DNA of 62,326 nucleotides from Pseudomonas morbosilactucae (lineage in GTDB: Bacteria; Pseudomonadota; Gammaproteobacteria; Pseudomonadales; Pseudomonadaceae). Where the stretch lies: NCBI RefSeq assembly GCF_023241715.1, contig NZ_JALQCW010000053.1, positions 1 through 62,326 on the forward strand, written 5' to 3'. The notes under the pieces are model-generated. The model was not told the DNA's origin and searched no databases. It was given only the letters and a program-made list of their open reading frames with translations. Position numbers and translations under genes: made by a program. This document shows, in pieces, positions 52,717-61,969 of the stretch; position 1 is the stretch's first letter; the number at the start of each line of letters is the position of its first letter.

Positions 52717-53835
52717 ATGGGCATTCGCAAAAAGGTCGTGTTCAGCCTGGCGTTCACGGCATTGGCCTTGGCCGGGGTTGCCAATGGGGCGGACAGCCTG
52801 CGTATCGGCTATCAATTACCGCTCACCGGCAACACCGCCCAATATGGGCAGGACTTCAAGGTCGCCGCGCAAATTGCGCTGAAGGAATTCAACGCGTCCG
52901 GCCGGCTTCCAGTGCCGGTGGAAATTGTCTTCGAAGACTCCCGCTCCGATGCCAAGGAAGCGGTGTCGATTGCCCGTAAATTCTCCGACGACCCGAGCAT
53001 CCTCGGCGTGCTGGGGGACTTCACCTCGACGGTGTCCATGGCCTCGGCCCAGGTCTATAAGCGCGCAGGCTTGTCCCAGCTGTCGCAGACGGCGTCCCAC
53101 CCCGACTACACGAAAATTTCCCAGTGGCAATTCCGCAACATCACCAATCAGGATCAGGAAGGCCCCTACAACGCCGACTGGATCGCGGCCCAGGGTTACA
53201 AGAAGGTGGCGGTGATTGGCGAACAGACCGACTGGGGGCAGTCGGCGGTGCGGGCCTTTGAGAAAAAGGCCAAGGAAAACGGCATCGAGGTGGTGTTCTC
53301 CGAGTACTTCAACCGCGGCATTCCGGATTTTCGTTCGCTGATCACCAAGGTCGACCGGGCCCAACCCGATGCCATTTACGGCGCGATTTTCTATGAGGAC
53401 GCGGCGCAGTTCCTCAAGCAGCTGCATCAGTTGGGGGTCAAGGCGCCAGTGTTCTCCAGCTCTGCGGCCTACAACGAGCAGTTGATCAAGCTGGCGGGCA
53501 AGGACGCCGATGGCTTGCGACTGACCTCGACCTTCCTGCCCACGGTGGACAGCGATAACGTGCGGCACTTTGTGAGCGAGTGGAAGGCGGCGCGCAATGG
53601 CGAGGAGCCCGGCCAGTTCCCGGCCCAGGCCTATGACGCCACCAACATCATGCTCGACGCCCTGGCCCGGGCCTATCCCGAGCCGACTAGGGACAAGGTG
53701 CGCCAGGCGTTGGCCGACACCAAGGACTTCCCGGGGGTGACCGGGTCCACCACCTTCGACGCCAACCGTGAGCCGCAAAAGTCCCTGGTCAAGGTGGAAG
53801 TGGTGGCCGGCAAGTTCGAGCCTTCGACCCACTGA
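52717..53835 (+). CDS. ABC transporter periplasmic binding protein (Leu/Ile/Val-type)
   Basis: The 372-residue protein has a signal peptide (MGIRKKVVFSLAFTALALAG, cleavage near VANGADS) and the type I periplasmic binding fold of the LivK/branched-chain family: SLRIGYQLPLTGNTAQYGQD at the start, VEIVFEDSRSDAKEAVSIA, then GVLGDFTSTVSMASAQVYK. Homologues bind amino acids, amides, urea or aromatic acids, so the ligand is unknown. GGGGGA before ATG 52717 decides the start. It heads a six-gene operon with permeases, two ATPases and a flavoenzyme. Confidence 0.9.
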   Translation: MGIRKKVVFSLAFTALALAGVANGADSLRIGYQLPLTGNTAQYGQDFKVAAQIALKEFNASGRLPVPVEIVFEDSRSDAKEAVSIARKFSDDPSILGVLGDFTSTVSMASAQVYKRAGLSQLSQTASHPDYTKISQWQFRNITNQDQEGPYNADWIAAQGYKKVAVIGEQTDWGQSAVRAFEKKAKENGIEVVFSEYFNRGIPDFRSLITKVDRAQPDAIYGAIFYEDAAQFLKQLHQLGVKAPVFSSSAAYNEQLIKLAGKDADGLRLTSTFLPTVDSDNVRHFVSEWKAARNGEEPGQFPAQAYDATNIMLDALARAYPEPTRDKVRQALADTKDFPGVTGSTTFDANREPQKSLVKVEVVAGKFEPSTH

Positions 53836-53961
53836 CCACCCCGGTGGCCCCGTGGTTGAAACCTTCAATCGCGTGGCCGCCGACGGCCCGGGCCACCCCG
53901 GGAACCTGGCGCGCCCACCTGTGCGCCGGGGAGCCAGCCCTACCTGTTCGAGGCGTTAGCC

Positions 53962-54876
53962 GTGATCGATTCCTATTATTTCCAGCTACTGGCCATCGGC
54001 TTGTCGCAAGGCATGACCTATGCGCTGGTGGCGATCGGTTTCACCCTGATTTTCGGCGTGCTCAATGCCGTGAATTTCGCCCACTCCGAGGTCTACACCA
54101 TCGGCGCCGTGGCCGGCCTGTTTATCATCGGTGCCTACGCGCCGCCGCTGGCGGGCGTGATCCTGCTGGTGGCGGCGGTTGGAGCCTTGCTCGGCTTCGG
54201 CCTGGAGCGACTGGCGTTCAAGCCGTTCCGGCGTTTCTCCGACGAGGCGTCGCTGAAGTCCCGGGCCATGCGCGAGTCGACGCTGATGTCGTCTCTGGCG
54301 CTGTCCATCATCGTGCGTGAAGGCCTGGAACTGGGCATGGGCTCGCAGATGCAGCCGGTGCCCTTCGGCTACATGCTCAATACGCCCATTGCCTTGGGCA
54401 GCATTACCATCGTCAGCGGCGACCTGGTGATCTTCGGGGTCTCGGCGAGCATGCTGATCGGCCTGCAATGGCTGCTGAAAAAGACCCGCATCGGCCTGTC
54501 GATCCGTGCGGTGTCCAACAACCCACTGGGGGCCAAATACAGTGGCATCAACGTCGACCGCACCATTGTCAGCACCTTTATCCTCGGGTCGCTGATGGGC
54601 GCCGTGGCCGGCTTGCTGGTGGGCCTGTATTACGGTTCGGTGTTTCCTTCCATGGGCTTTGCCCCGGGGATCAAGGCCTTTGTGGCCATGGTCATGGGCG
54701 GCCTGGTGTCGATTCCTGGGGCGGTGATCTGCGCCCTGATCCTCGGGGTTTCGGAAAGCATGGCCACCACCGTGATGCCCTCTGCCTGGGCCGACCTGGT
54801 GCCTTATCTGTTCCTGATCCTGACCCTGGTCTTTTTTCCCCGGGGTTTGTTTGGTGGAGGGCGGGAACGTGTCTGA
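53962..54876 (+). CDS. ABC transporter permease, LivH-type
   Basis: The 304-residue inner-membrane protein has eight or so hydrophobic segments. GLSQGMTYALVAIGFTLIFGVLNAVNFAHSE is the diagnostic LivH start, and GIKAFVAMVMGGLVSIPGA near the end is the usual loop that contacts the ATPase. It starts with GTG at 53962, about 126 bases after the binding protein gene, a gap long enough for partial termination so that the binding protein is made in excess. Its end overlaps the next permease gene by 8 bases. Confidence 0.9.
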   Translation: MIDSYYFQLLAIGLSQGMTYALVAIGFTLIFGVLNAVNFAHSEVYTIGAVAGLFIIGAYAPPLAGVILLVAAVGALLGFGLERLAFKPFRRFSDEASLKSRAMRESTLMSSLALSIIVREGLELGMGSQMQPVPFGYMLNTPIALGSITIVSGDLVIFGVSASMLIGLQWLLKKTRIGLSIRAVSNNPLGAKYSGINVDRTIVSTFILGSLMGAVAGLLVGLYYGSVFPSMGFAPGIKAFVAMVMGGLVSIPGAVICALILGVSESMATTVMPSAWADLVPYLFLILTLVFFPRGLFGGGRERV

Positions 54877-55873
54877 GCGATTCACTCCGCGCGCGGTCAT
54901 TGCCGCGATCTTGCTGCTGGTGCTGGTGGCGGTGCCCCTGGCGCTGTACCTGCATGGCGGCGGCTATTACTACCAGTTGGCCAGCCTGGCGCTGATCTTC
55001 GCGCTGCTGGCCTCATCCCTGCACCTGGTGTCGGGCGTTACCGGCCTGCTGCACCTGGGCCAGGCAGCGTTCTACGGCGTCGGTGCCTATCTGGCGGCCC
55101 TGGCCGGGGTCGCCTACCAAGTACCGTTCTGGCTGGCCCTGCCGCTGGCGGGGCTGGGCTCGGCATTGATCGCCTTCCTGGTGGCGCTGCCCACTATGCG
55201 CCTGGTGAGCATTTACTTCGCCGTGGCGACCCTGGCCATCGGGCAGATGATTTACATCGTCCTGATGAATTGGGTCGAGGTCACTGGCGGGCCGAACGGC
55301 GTGACCCTGTTCTCGCCGATGAACCTGTTCGGCTACGAGGTTACCGACAACACCGGCATCTACTACGTGGTCGCGATCACCGTGTCGCTGTCGATCTGGG
55401 TCATCCACCGCCTCAGTTACTCCTACTACGGCAACGCGCTGCGGGCCCTGCGCGAGGATGACCAGTGCGCCGCGGCCATGGGCATCGATGCGGCCCGGCT
55501 GAAGACCGAGGTGTTCTCCGTGGCGGCGTTTTTTGCCGGTATTGCCGGTGCGCTCTGGGCCTACACCACGGGCTACATCTCGCCGAACGACTTCAAATTC
55601 TCCGAAACCATCCTGATCCTCGCCATGGTGGTGGTCGGCGGCCTGGGCAGCCTTCCCGGGGCGATCATCGGCGCGCTGTTGCTGGTTTTGCTGCCGGAAG
55701 CCCTGCGCGGTTTCGGCGACTTGCGCAACATCATCGTCGGCCTCGTCATGTTCTTCTCCATCCTGTTCCTGCCCAAGGGCCTGTGCGGCGAAGTGCCGGC
55801 GATTTCCCTGGCGCGCGGCTTGCTGGGCGGGGCCTGGAGACAACAGCAGGGTAAGAAGGTGGGCTGGAAATGA
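54869..55873 (+). CDS. ABC transporter permease, LivM-type
   Basis: The 334-residue inner-membrane protein begins VSERFTPRAVIAAILLLVLV. ALLASSLHLVSGVTGLLHLGQAAFYGVGAYL is the LivM signature, and VVVGGLGSLPGAIIGALLLVLLPE is the C-terminal loop typical of the family. The GTG at 54869 is chosen because GGAGGGCGGG lies just upstream. It overlaps the LivH-type gene by 8 bases and the next ATPase gene by 4 bases, so all are translated together. Confidence 0.9.
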   Translation: MSERFTPRAVIAAILLLVLVAVPLALYLHGGGYYYQLASLALIFALLASSLHLVSGVTGLLHLGQAAFYGVGAYLAALAGVAYQVPFWLALPLAGLGSALIAFLVALPTMRLVSIYFAVATLAIGQMIYIVLMNWVEVTGGPNGVTLFSPMNLFGYEVTDNTGIYYVVAITVSLSIWVIHRLSYSYYGNALRALREDDQCAAAMGIDAARLKTEVFSVAAFFAGIAGALWAYTTGYISPNDFKFSETILILAMVVVGGLGSLPGAIIGALLLVLLPEALRGFGDLRNIIVGLVMFFSILFLPKGLCGEVPAISLARGLLGGAWRQQQGKKVGWK

Positions 55874-56625
55874 GGCTGCTTGAATTTACCGACCTGAGCC
55901 GACGCTTCGGCGGGCTGAATGCCATCGACCAGGTATCCGGGTACGTCGACCAAGGCGAACTGGTGGGGCTGATCGGCCCCAATGGCGCCGGCAAGACCAC
56001 CCTGTTCAACCTGATCACCGGGTTTGTCCCGGTCAGTTCCGGCAGCGTGCGTTTTGCCGGGCGTGAGATCACCGACCAGGCGCCGCACTCGATTGCCCGG
56101 CTCGGCCTGTCGCGCACCTTCCAGAACCTGCGGATCTTTCCCAACATGACCGTGTTCGACAATGTCTCGGTCGGCGCCACCGGAGTGATCGGCCAGGGCC
56201 TGTTGGAGAGCATTTTTGCCCGGGGGGCGCGCAGTCGGCGGATCTCCGAACTGAGCTGGCAGGCCCTGGAGCGGGTTGGTTTACAGCATCTGGCCGACGA
56301 GTTGGCGGCCAATCTGTCTTACGGCCAGCGCAAGTACCTGGAAATTGCCCGAGCCCTGGCGATGCAACCGCAGTTGCTGATCCTCGACGAGCCGGCGGCC
56401 GGCCTCAACGACACCGAAACCGCCGAATTGGCGGCTTGCATCCGCCGTCTGCACGAGGAGGGGCTGAGCCTGATGCTGGTGGAGCACGACATGAACCTGG
56501 TGATGTCGATCTGTCAGCGGATCATCGTCCTGGCCTCGGGCAAGAAAATCGCCGACGGGCCGCCAAGCGCCATTCGCACTGATGCGGCGGTGCTGGAATC
56601 CTACTTGGGGACGGACTGGCAATGA
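55870..56625 (+). CDS. ABC transporter ATPase, LivG-type
   Basis: The 251-residue cytosolic ATPase has Walker A GPNGAGKTTLFNLIT, the signature LSYGQRKYLEIARAL (an LSYGQ variant of LSGGQ, common in LivG), Walker B LLILDEPAAGLN and the H-loop VEHDM. It energises the permease pair together with the next ATPase. It starts in an ATGA overlap with the LivM-type gene and ends in one with the LivF-type gene. Confidence 0.92.
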   Translation: MRLLEFTDLSRRFGGLNAIDQVSGYVDQGELVGLIGPNGAGKTTLFNLITGFVPVSSGSVRFAGREITDQAPHSIARLGLSRTFQNLRIFPNMTVFDNVSVGATGVIGQGLLESIFARGARSRRISELSWQALERVGLQHLADELAANLSYGQRKYLEIARALAMQPQLLILDEPAAGLNDTETAELAACIRRLHEEGLSLMLVEHDMNLVMSICQRIIVLASGKKIADGPPSAIRTDAAVLESYLGTDWQ

Positions 56626-57329
56626 GCATCCTTGAAGTACAGAACCTGAAGATCAACCTCGGCACCCACGACATCTTGCACGGCATCAGCCTGGCGGTGC
56701 CCGAGCGCAGCATCATCGCCGTGCTGGGGGCCAACGGCGCCGGCAAGACCAGCCTGATGCGGGCCATTTCTGGCATCTACCAGGCCAGTGGCGGCAAGGT
56801 CCTGCTCGACGGCCAAGACATCAACGGCCTGCCCAGCCACACGCGGGTGCAGCGGGGCATTTTGCAGACCCCGGAAGGCCGGCAGATTTTTTCCAACATG
56901 ACGGTTCGGGAAAACCTGCTGGTGGGCGGCGGGCCTTACGGCATGCGCGAGGCCGAGTCGGTGCTGGATCTTTTTCCGGTGATCGGCGAGCGCCTCAACC
57001 AACTGGCCGGCTCGCTCTCCGGCGGTGAGCAGCAAATGCTTTGCATCGGTCGTGCGCTGATGCGTCGTCCGCGCATTCTGCTGATGGACGAACCCTCCCT
57101 GGGCCTGGCGCCCAAGGTGGTGGGGGAAATTTTCCGCCTGATCCAACACATCCGCTCCACCGGCCTCACCGTGCTGCTGGTGGAGCAGAACGCTCGGGCC
57201 GCGCTGCGGGTGGCCGACCACGCGGCGGTGCTGGAGGGCGGGCACATCACTTTTTCCGGGCCGGCCGAGCAAATCGCTGCCGACCCACGGATTGTCGAAG
57301 CTTACCTCGGAGGTCATTACCACCCATGA
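56622..57329 (+). CDS. ABC transporter ATPase, LivF-type
   Basis: The 235-residue cytosolic ATPase has Walker A GANGAGKTSLMRAIS, signature LSGGEQQMLCIGRAL, Walker B ILLMDEPSLGLAP and H-loop VEQNA, the LivF pattern. It overlaps the LivG-type gene and the following monooxygenase gene by 4 bases each (ATGA). This tight link ties the importer to the flavoenzyme. Confidence 0.92.
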   Translation: MSILEVQNLKINLGTHDILHGISLAVPERSIIAVLGANGAGKTSLMRAISGIYQASGGKVLLDGQDINGLPSHTRVQRGILQTPEGRQIFSNMTVRENLLVGGGPYGMREAESVLDLFPVIGERLNQLAGSLSGGEQQMLCIGRALMRRPRILLMDEPSLGLAPKVVGEIFRLIQHIRSTGLTVLLVEQNARAALRVADHAAVLEGGHITFSGPAEQIAADPRIVEAYLGGHYHP

Positions 57330-58777
57330 CGAAGACAGCGTCCAACACCCTGGCCACTCAACGCCTGAGGGAAGAACTGGCCTACCTGAAACTGCCCCCG
57401 GCGGCCTGGCCGACCCAGGGCCAAAGCGTCGACGGCGAGGAGCTGGCCGATGTGGCGATTGTCGGGGCCGGCATGTTCGGCATCGCCGCGGCAGTGGCGC
57501 TGATCCTCAAGGGGGTGCAGAACATTCGCCTGTTCGACGACCAACCTCAGGGCCACAGCGGGCCTTGGACCACCTACGCGCGCATGCCCACCTTGCGCTC
57601 GCCCAAGGACTTGCCGGGGCTGGCCCTGGGCATTCGCGCCCTGACGTTTCGCGCCTGGTACGAGGCGGTCCATGGCGACGAGGCCTGGGAGGCGCTGTAC
57701 AAGATTCCCAACGCCGTGTGGCAAGGCTATCTCGACTGGATCGCCGAGGCCTTCGACTTGCCCATCGAGTACCAGGCGCCGATCCGCAGCTTTTCGGTGG
57801 TGCCCGGGCAGGTCACGCTGTGGCGGGCTGACGGCGGCACTTTCAAGGCCCGGCGCCTGGTGATTGCCTCCGGGCGCGCCGGGGCGGGTGGGGCGAGTAT
57901 CCCGGCGTTTGTCGACCCCGGGTTGTTTCCCCGCTTCGCCGCCCATAGTTGCGACCCGGTGGATTTTTCGGCCCTGGCCGGGCGTCATGTGGCGGTGATC
58001 GGGGCCGGCTCTTCCGCCTGGGACAATGCCGCCACGGCCCTGGAACACGGTGCTGCCCACGTCACCCTGTATGCTCGGCGCAACCATCTGCCGCAGATCA
58101 ACAAGGCCCGGGGGTACGTTTACCCCGGGTTTATCGAAGGCTGGTCGGCCCTGGCGCCGGAGCAGAAATGGGCTGTCTCTTGCTACTTGGACGACACGCC
58201 GCCACCGCCGCCCCACGAGACGGTGTTGCGCACTCTGGCGGCGGCCGGCGGTGAGCGCTTGTCGGTGAATTTCGACTCGCGGTTCGAGGCCGTCAGCGAG
58301 GTCGACGGCCGGGTGCAACTGCAGCTCGGCGAGCGCAGCGACCAGGTGGACTTCTTGATTGTCGGCACCGGGTTTCGCGTCGACCTGGCCCGTGCGCCGT
58401 TGTTTGGCCAGGTGCTGGAGCGAGTGGCCTTGTGGCGTGATCGCTTCGCCCCGGCTGCCGAGCGTCCGCACCTGGGGTTGTTCCCGTGGCTGGGCAGGGG
58501 GTTTGAACTGGAGGAGCGGGGCAGGGCTGATGGCGATTCCGAGCTGAACCAGGTGCACCTGTTCAATCACGCCGCGAGCCTGAGTTTCGGCTCCATTGCC
58601 TCGGACATCCCGGCGATCTCGGCTGCTGCCGAACGTTTGGCCCAGGGCATCGTCACCCAACTGTTTTGCGCGGACTTCAGTGCCTATCAGCAGCGATTGC
58701 TGGACTGGGAGCAGGAGTGGGAACTGGAGAAAACCCCGTACTTCCACCCGCACCGCGGTCGCCAGGATCTGCCCTAA
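57326..58777 (+). CDS. FAD/NAD(P)-dependent oxidoreductase, flavin monooxygenase-like
   Basis: The 483-residue cytosolic protein has an FAD-binding loop (AIVGAGMFGIAAAVALI, GxGxxG type, at about residue 45) and a second dinucleotide site (VAVIGAGSSAWDNAATALE, GxGxxA type, at about residue 220), as in flavin-containing monooxygenases and N-hydroxylases. FLIVGTGFRVDLARAPLF is the ATG/GTG-like motif often seen near the end of the NADPH domain. No signal peptide. It begins in an ATGA overlap with the LivF-type ATPase and closes the operon, so its substrate is probably what the importer brings in. I cannot name the substrate. Confidence 0.82.
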   Translation: MTKTASNTLATQRLREELAYLKLPPAAWPTQGQSVDGEELADVAIVGAGMFGIAAAVALILKGVQNIRLFDDQPQGHSGPWTTYARMPTLRSPKDLPGLALGIRALTFRAWYEAVHGDEAWEALYKIPNAVWQGYLDWIAEAFDLPIEYQAPIRSFSVVPGQVTLWRADGGTFKARRLVIASGRAGAGGASIPAFVDPGLFPRFAAHSCDPVDFSALAGRHVAVIGAGSSAWDNAATALEHGAAHVTLYARRNHLPQINKARGYVYPGFIEGWSALAPEQKWAVSCYLDDTPPPPPHETVLRTLAAAGGERLSVNFDSRFEAVSEVDGRVQLQLGERSDQVDFLIVGTGFRVDLARAPLFGQVLERVALWRDRFAPAAERPHLGLFPWLGRGFELEERGRADGDSELNQVHLFNHAASLSFGSIASDIPAISAAAERLAQGIVTQLFCADFSAYQQRLLDWEQEWELEKTPYFHPHRGRQDLP

Positions 58778-59005
58778 CCCGCGATTTTACTCGGCGCCCG
58801 GCGGCTCCCGGGCAACCGGTCATTGGCTGCCGGCCGATAGCGGGCCGGGCAATGGCCGGCGACCTCGGTTGACGTTGGCGCTGGGGGCGCGGCGGAAAAA
58901 AGCGCCGTTGGTGCAATAACTCCGTGCCCCCTCGGCCCATTGCCCCTAAAATCTCCGGCACTTTTTTCTGTTCCGCACCGCTCTTCCCCCGAGGCACGCT
59001 CCCCC

Positions 59006-60223
59006 ATGTCCGTTACCGCCCCCTCCGCCAGCCTCGCGCCGGATCATCACGCCCAGTTTCTGGCCCTGCTGGACACCAGCCTGGCGCAAAACGCCTTTAT
59101 CAAGCTGGTGCTGGCCAAGTACGTGGGCGATGAAGCGGATTTGCAGCGGATCATCATCAAGCAACTGACGGTCAAGGAGCAGCCGTGCCTGTCCTTTGTC
59201 TATCGCTATAAAACCCGCGACATCACCAAGAATTTCTCCCTGGCTGACGGTGTGACGACCATCGCCGGGTTGTTGCCGGCGGCGTTCAAGAACGCTCACT
59301 TGCTGTCGCTGACCGATGAAGTGCAGCTCGAATACAGCAAGAAGGGTAAAAGCTCGTTGTTCAAGGGCAAGAGCCAGCAGCCGCGGGAAGTGCCGTCCGC
59401 CGAGCACAACCGCGAGAAGAATCGCTTTCTTGACCTGAGCCGGCCGTTTCTCGCGGACCTGGGGGTGACCAACAAGCAGCACGAGTTGATCCCGGCCATG
59501 TCGCGCAAGTGGAAGCAGATCAACAAATTCATCGAGGTGTTCAGCCACGCCCTGGGCTCATCGCCGATCAAGCTCGACCAGCCGGTGCGGGTCGCGGACT
59601 TCGGTTCCGGCAAGGGCTACCTGACCTTCGCCATCCACGATTACCTGCGCAACACCTTGCAGGCCGAGGGCGAGGTGACCGGGGTCGAGCTGCGCGAAGA
59701 CATGGTGACGCTGTGCAACGCGGCCGCCGCACGCTTGGAGCACCCGGGGCTGGTGTTCAAGTGCGGTGACGTGCGCAGCGTGGCCCCCAGTCAGCTGGAA
59801 GTGATGATCGCCCTGCATGCCTGTGACATTGCCACCGACTACGCGATTCACACCGGCATCCGCTCCGGCGCTGCGATCATCATGTGCTCACCGTGCTGCC
59901 ACAAACAGATCCGCCTGCAGATCCAGAGCCCGGCCTTGCTCAAACCGATGCTGCAATACGGCCTGCACCTGGGGCAGCAGGCAGAGATGGTCACCGACAG
60001 CCTGCGTGCGTTGTTCCTCGAGGCCTGTGGTTATGAAACCAAGGTCTTCGAGTTCATCTCCCTGGAGCACACCAACAAGAACAAAATGATTCTTGCGGTC
60101 AAGCGCGCCGAGCCGGTGGACCCGGCCCAGTTGCTGTTGAAGATCGAGGAACTCAAGGCCTTCTACCAGATCAGCGAACACTGCCTGGAAAGCCTGTTGC
60201 GGGCCGACGGCTACTTGAGCTGA
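59006..60223 (+). CDS. SAM-dependent methyltransferase, METTL25/RRNAD1-like
   Basis: The 405-residue cytosolic protein has a class I SAM-binding fold in its second half: VADFGSGKGYLTFAIHDYL (motif I), VTGVELREDMVTLCN (acidic residue binding the ribose) and VMIALHACDIATDYAI. It has a Cys-rich stretch, MCSPCCHKQIR, like the METTL25 family of RNA methyltransferases (Pfam Methyltransf_32). The first 150 residues may bind RNA. The ATG at 59006 is preferred to an upstream in-frame ATG at 58940. Its 3' end overlaps the convergent transporter by 13 bases. The substrate is unknown. Confidence 0.82.
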   Translation: MSVTAPSASLAPDHHAQFLALLDTSLAQNAFIKLVLAKYVGDEADLQRIIIKQLTVKEQPCLSFVYRYKTRDITKNFSLADGVTTIAGLLPAAFKNAHLLSLTDEVQLEYSKKGKSSLFKGKSQQPREVPSAEHNREKNRFLDLSRPFLADLGVTNKQHELIPAMSRKWKQINKFIEVFSHALGSSPIKLDQPVRVADFGSGKGYLTFAIHDYLRNTLQAEGEVTGVELREDMVTLCNAAAARLEHPGLVFKCGDVRSVAPSQLEVMIALHACDIATDYAIHTGIRSGAAIIMCSPCCHKQIRLQIQSPALLKPMLQYGLHLGQQAEMVTDSLRALFLEACGYETKVFEFISLEHTNKNKMILAVKRAEPVDPAQLLLKIEELKAFYQISEHCLESLLRADGYLS

Positions 60224-61122
60224 ACCCCGTCCGGCAGGCTGCCCGGTTGCGCCGGGCGCACGCTGGTCTTGCGCCCGAGAATCACCGTGATGATCACACC
60301 GCCGGCGAACAGCCAGGTGATCGGTTGCACCTGTTCGCCAAAGAACAGCGCGGAAAAGGCGATGGTGAAGAAGATCTGTAGCAGTTGGACCTGGCTGACC
60401 CGGGCAATCCCGCCCATGGCCAGCCCGGCGTACCAGGCAAAAAAGCCGAGGAACTGCGAAAACAGCGCGACGTAGCCAAAGGCCCACCAGGTTTTGCTGG
60501 AAATCGCCCCCTGATGCTGCGCTGCCAGGTACCACACCGGGCCGATCAGCAGCGGCGTGGACAGCACCAGCGCCCAGCAGATCACCTGCCAGCCGCCCAT
60601 TTCCCGAGCCAGCCGGCCGCCTTCGGCATAGCCCAGCCCACCCACGGCAATCGCTCCGAGCATCAACAAGTCACCGGCCTGAATGCTGCCGGCACCGCTG
60701 ATCAGCGCATAACCCAGCACCAGCGCACTGCCCAGGGCAGCACAGGCCCAGAAAGCCTTCGACGGCCGCTCATGGGACAGCCAGGCCGCATACAGCGCCA
60801 CACACAGTGGTTGCAGGCCATTGACCAGGGCGCCATGGGAGGCGGGCAGGGTCTGCATGGCCCACGCCGACAGCACCGGGAAGCCGAGAATCACCCCAAG
60901 AATCACCAGGCTCAGGCCTTTGATCTGCTTCCAGGTCGGCCATTTTTCCCGCCGCCACAGCAACAGCAACGCCGCCGGAATCGCCGCCAACAGCGCACGG
61001 CCCAGGCCGTTGAGCAACGGATGGATCTGCTCCACCACAATGCGGGTGAAGGGCAGGGTCAGGCTGAAAATAACAACGCCCAGCAGGCCGAGGGCCATGC
61101 CGGTGTTTTCGCGGGAGGACAT
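60211..61122 (-). CDS. EamA/DMT-family transporter
   Basis: The 303-residue inner-membrane protein has ten hydrophobic segments in two EamA repeats (VVIFSLTLPFTRIVVEQIHP in the first; LFSQFLGFFAWYAGLAMGGIARVSQVQLLQ in the second, a conserved segment of exporters in this group). Metabolite export is likely. The ATG at 61122 gives MSSRENTGMALGLLGV; longer in-frame forms start upstream but lack a good signal. It converges with the methyltransferase gene and diverges from the DJ-1 gene. Confidence 0.85.
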   Translation of the reverse strand: MSSRENTGMALGLLGVVIFSLTLPFTRIVVEQIHPLLNGLGRALLAAIPAALLLLWRREKWPTWKQIKGLSLVILGVILGFPVLSAWAMQTLPASHGALVNGLQPLCVALYAAWLSHERPSKAFWACAALGSALVLGYALISGAGSIQAGDLLMLGAIAVGGLGYAEGGRLAREMGGWQVICWALVLSTPLLIGPVWYLAAQHQGAISSKTWWAFGYVALFSQFLGFFAWYAGLAMGGIARVSQVQLLQIFFTIAFSALFFGEQVQPITWLFAGGVIITVILGRKTSVRPAQPGSLPDGVQLK

Positions 61123-61372
61123 GAGGGCAACCACAATTGAGACGTAGGGGGCAGGTGGCGTCATATAGCCATAAAGGCCCACCGCGCCGCTGCTACAGCT
61201 GGTTACAGAGTTGGGGGTACAGTTGGGCGGTATCGGCAAGCTGTTCACTTACCGCTTGCAGCTCATCACTTGCTGCTGCCCCTGTAATACCCCCCTATTA
61301 CCCGGCCCTCTGGTTTAGGACTACTTTGAATACTCCTGACGCCCACGTCTTTCCCTGAAAGGAGTCCACTCC

Positions 61373-61954
61373 ATGGCCGCGAAAAAGATTCTCATGCTGG
61401 TTGGCGATTACGTCGAAGACTACGAAGTGATGGTGCCGTTCCAGGCGCTGTTGATGGTCGGCCACACGGTGCATGCGGTGTGCCCCGACAAGAGCGCCGG
61501 GCAGACGGTGCGCACGGCGATCCACGACTTCGAGGGCGACCAGACCTACAGCGAAAAACCGGGCCATCTGTTCGCCCTGAACTTCGACTTCGCCCAAGTC
61601 GAGGCCGCGGATTACGACGCCTTGCTGGTGCCGGGCGGGCGTGCGCCGGAGTACCTGCGCCTGAATGAAAAAGTCCTGCAACTGGTGCGAGCCTTTGACC
61701 AGGCCGGCAAGCCAATCGCTGCCGTTTGCCACGGCGCGCAACTGCTGGCGGCGGCCGGGATTCTCGAAGGCCGGGAATGCAGCGCCTATCCGGCCTGTGC
61801 ACCGGAAGTGAAACTGGCCGGCGGCACTTACATTGATATCCCCGTGACGCAGGGCCACGTTCAAGGCAATCTGGCCACCGCCCCGGCCTGGCCGGCGCAC
61901 CCTAGCTGGCTGGCGGGTTTCCTGGGCCTGCTGGGCACCCGGATCACCCTGTAA
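61373..61954 (+). CDS. DJ-1/PfpI family protein
   Basis: The 193-residue cytosolic protein has the DJ-1/PfpI fold. ILMLVGDYVEDYEVMVPFQ contains the acidic residue near the active site, LLVPGGRAPEYLR follows, and AAVCHGAQLLAAAG holds the nucleophilic Cys with its neighbouring His. Relatives act as glyoxalases, deglycases or chaperones. AAAGGAG lies 8 bases before the ATG. The next gene follows 15 bases later, so the two form an operon. Confidence 0.9.
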   Translation: MAAKKILMLVGDYVEDYEVMVPFQALLMVGHTVHAVCPDKSAGQTVRTAIHDFEGDQTYSEKPGHLFALNFDFAQVEAADYDALLVPGGRAPEYLRLNEKVLQLVRAFDQAGKPIAAVCHGAQLLAAAGILEGRECSAYPACAPEVKLAGGTYIDIPVTQGHVQGNLATAPAWPAHPSWLAGFLGLLGTRITL

Positions 61955-61969
61955 AACGAGGACCACGCC

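Noticed and set aside
52717..57329. A true branched-chain amino acid transporter (livKHMGF)
   Set aside because: The family is right, but the coupled flavoenzyme and isolated location argue against naming the substrate as Leu/Ile/Val.
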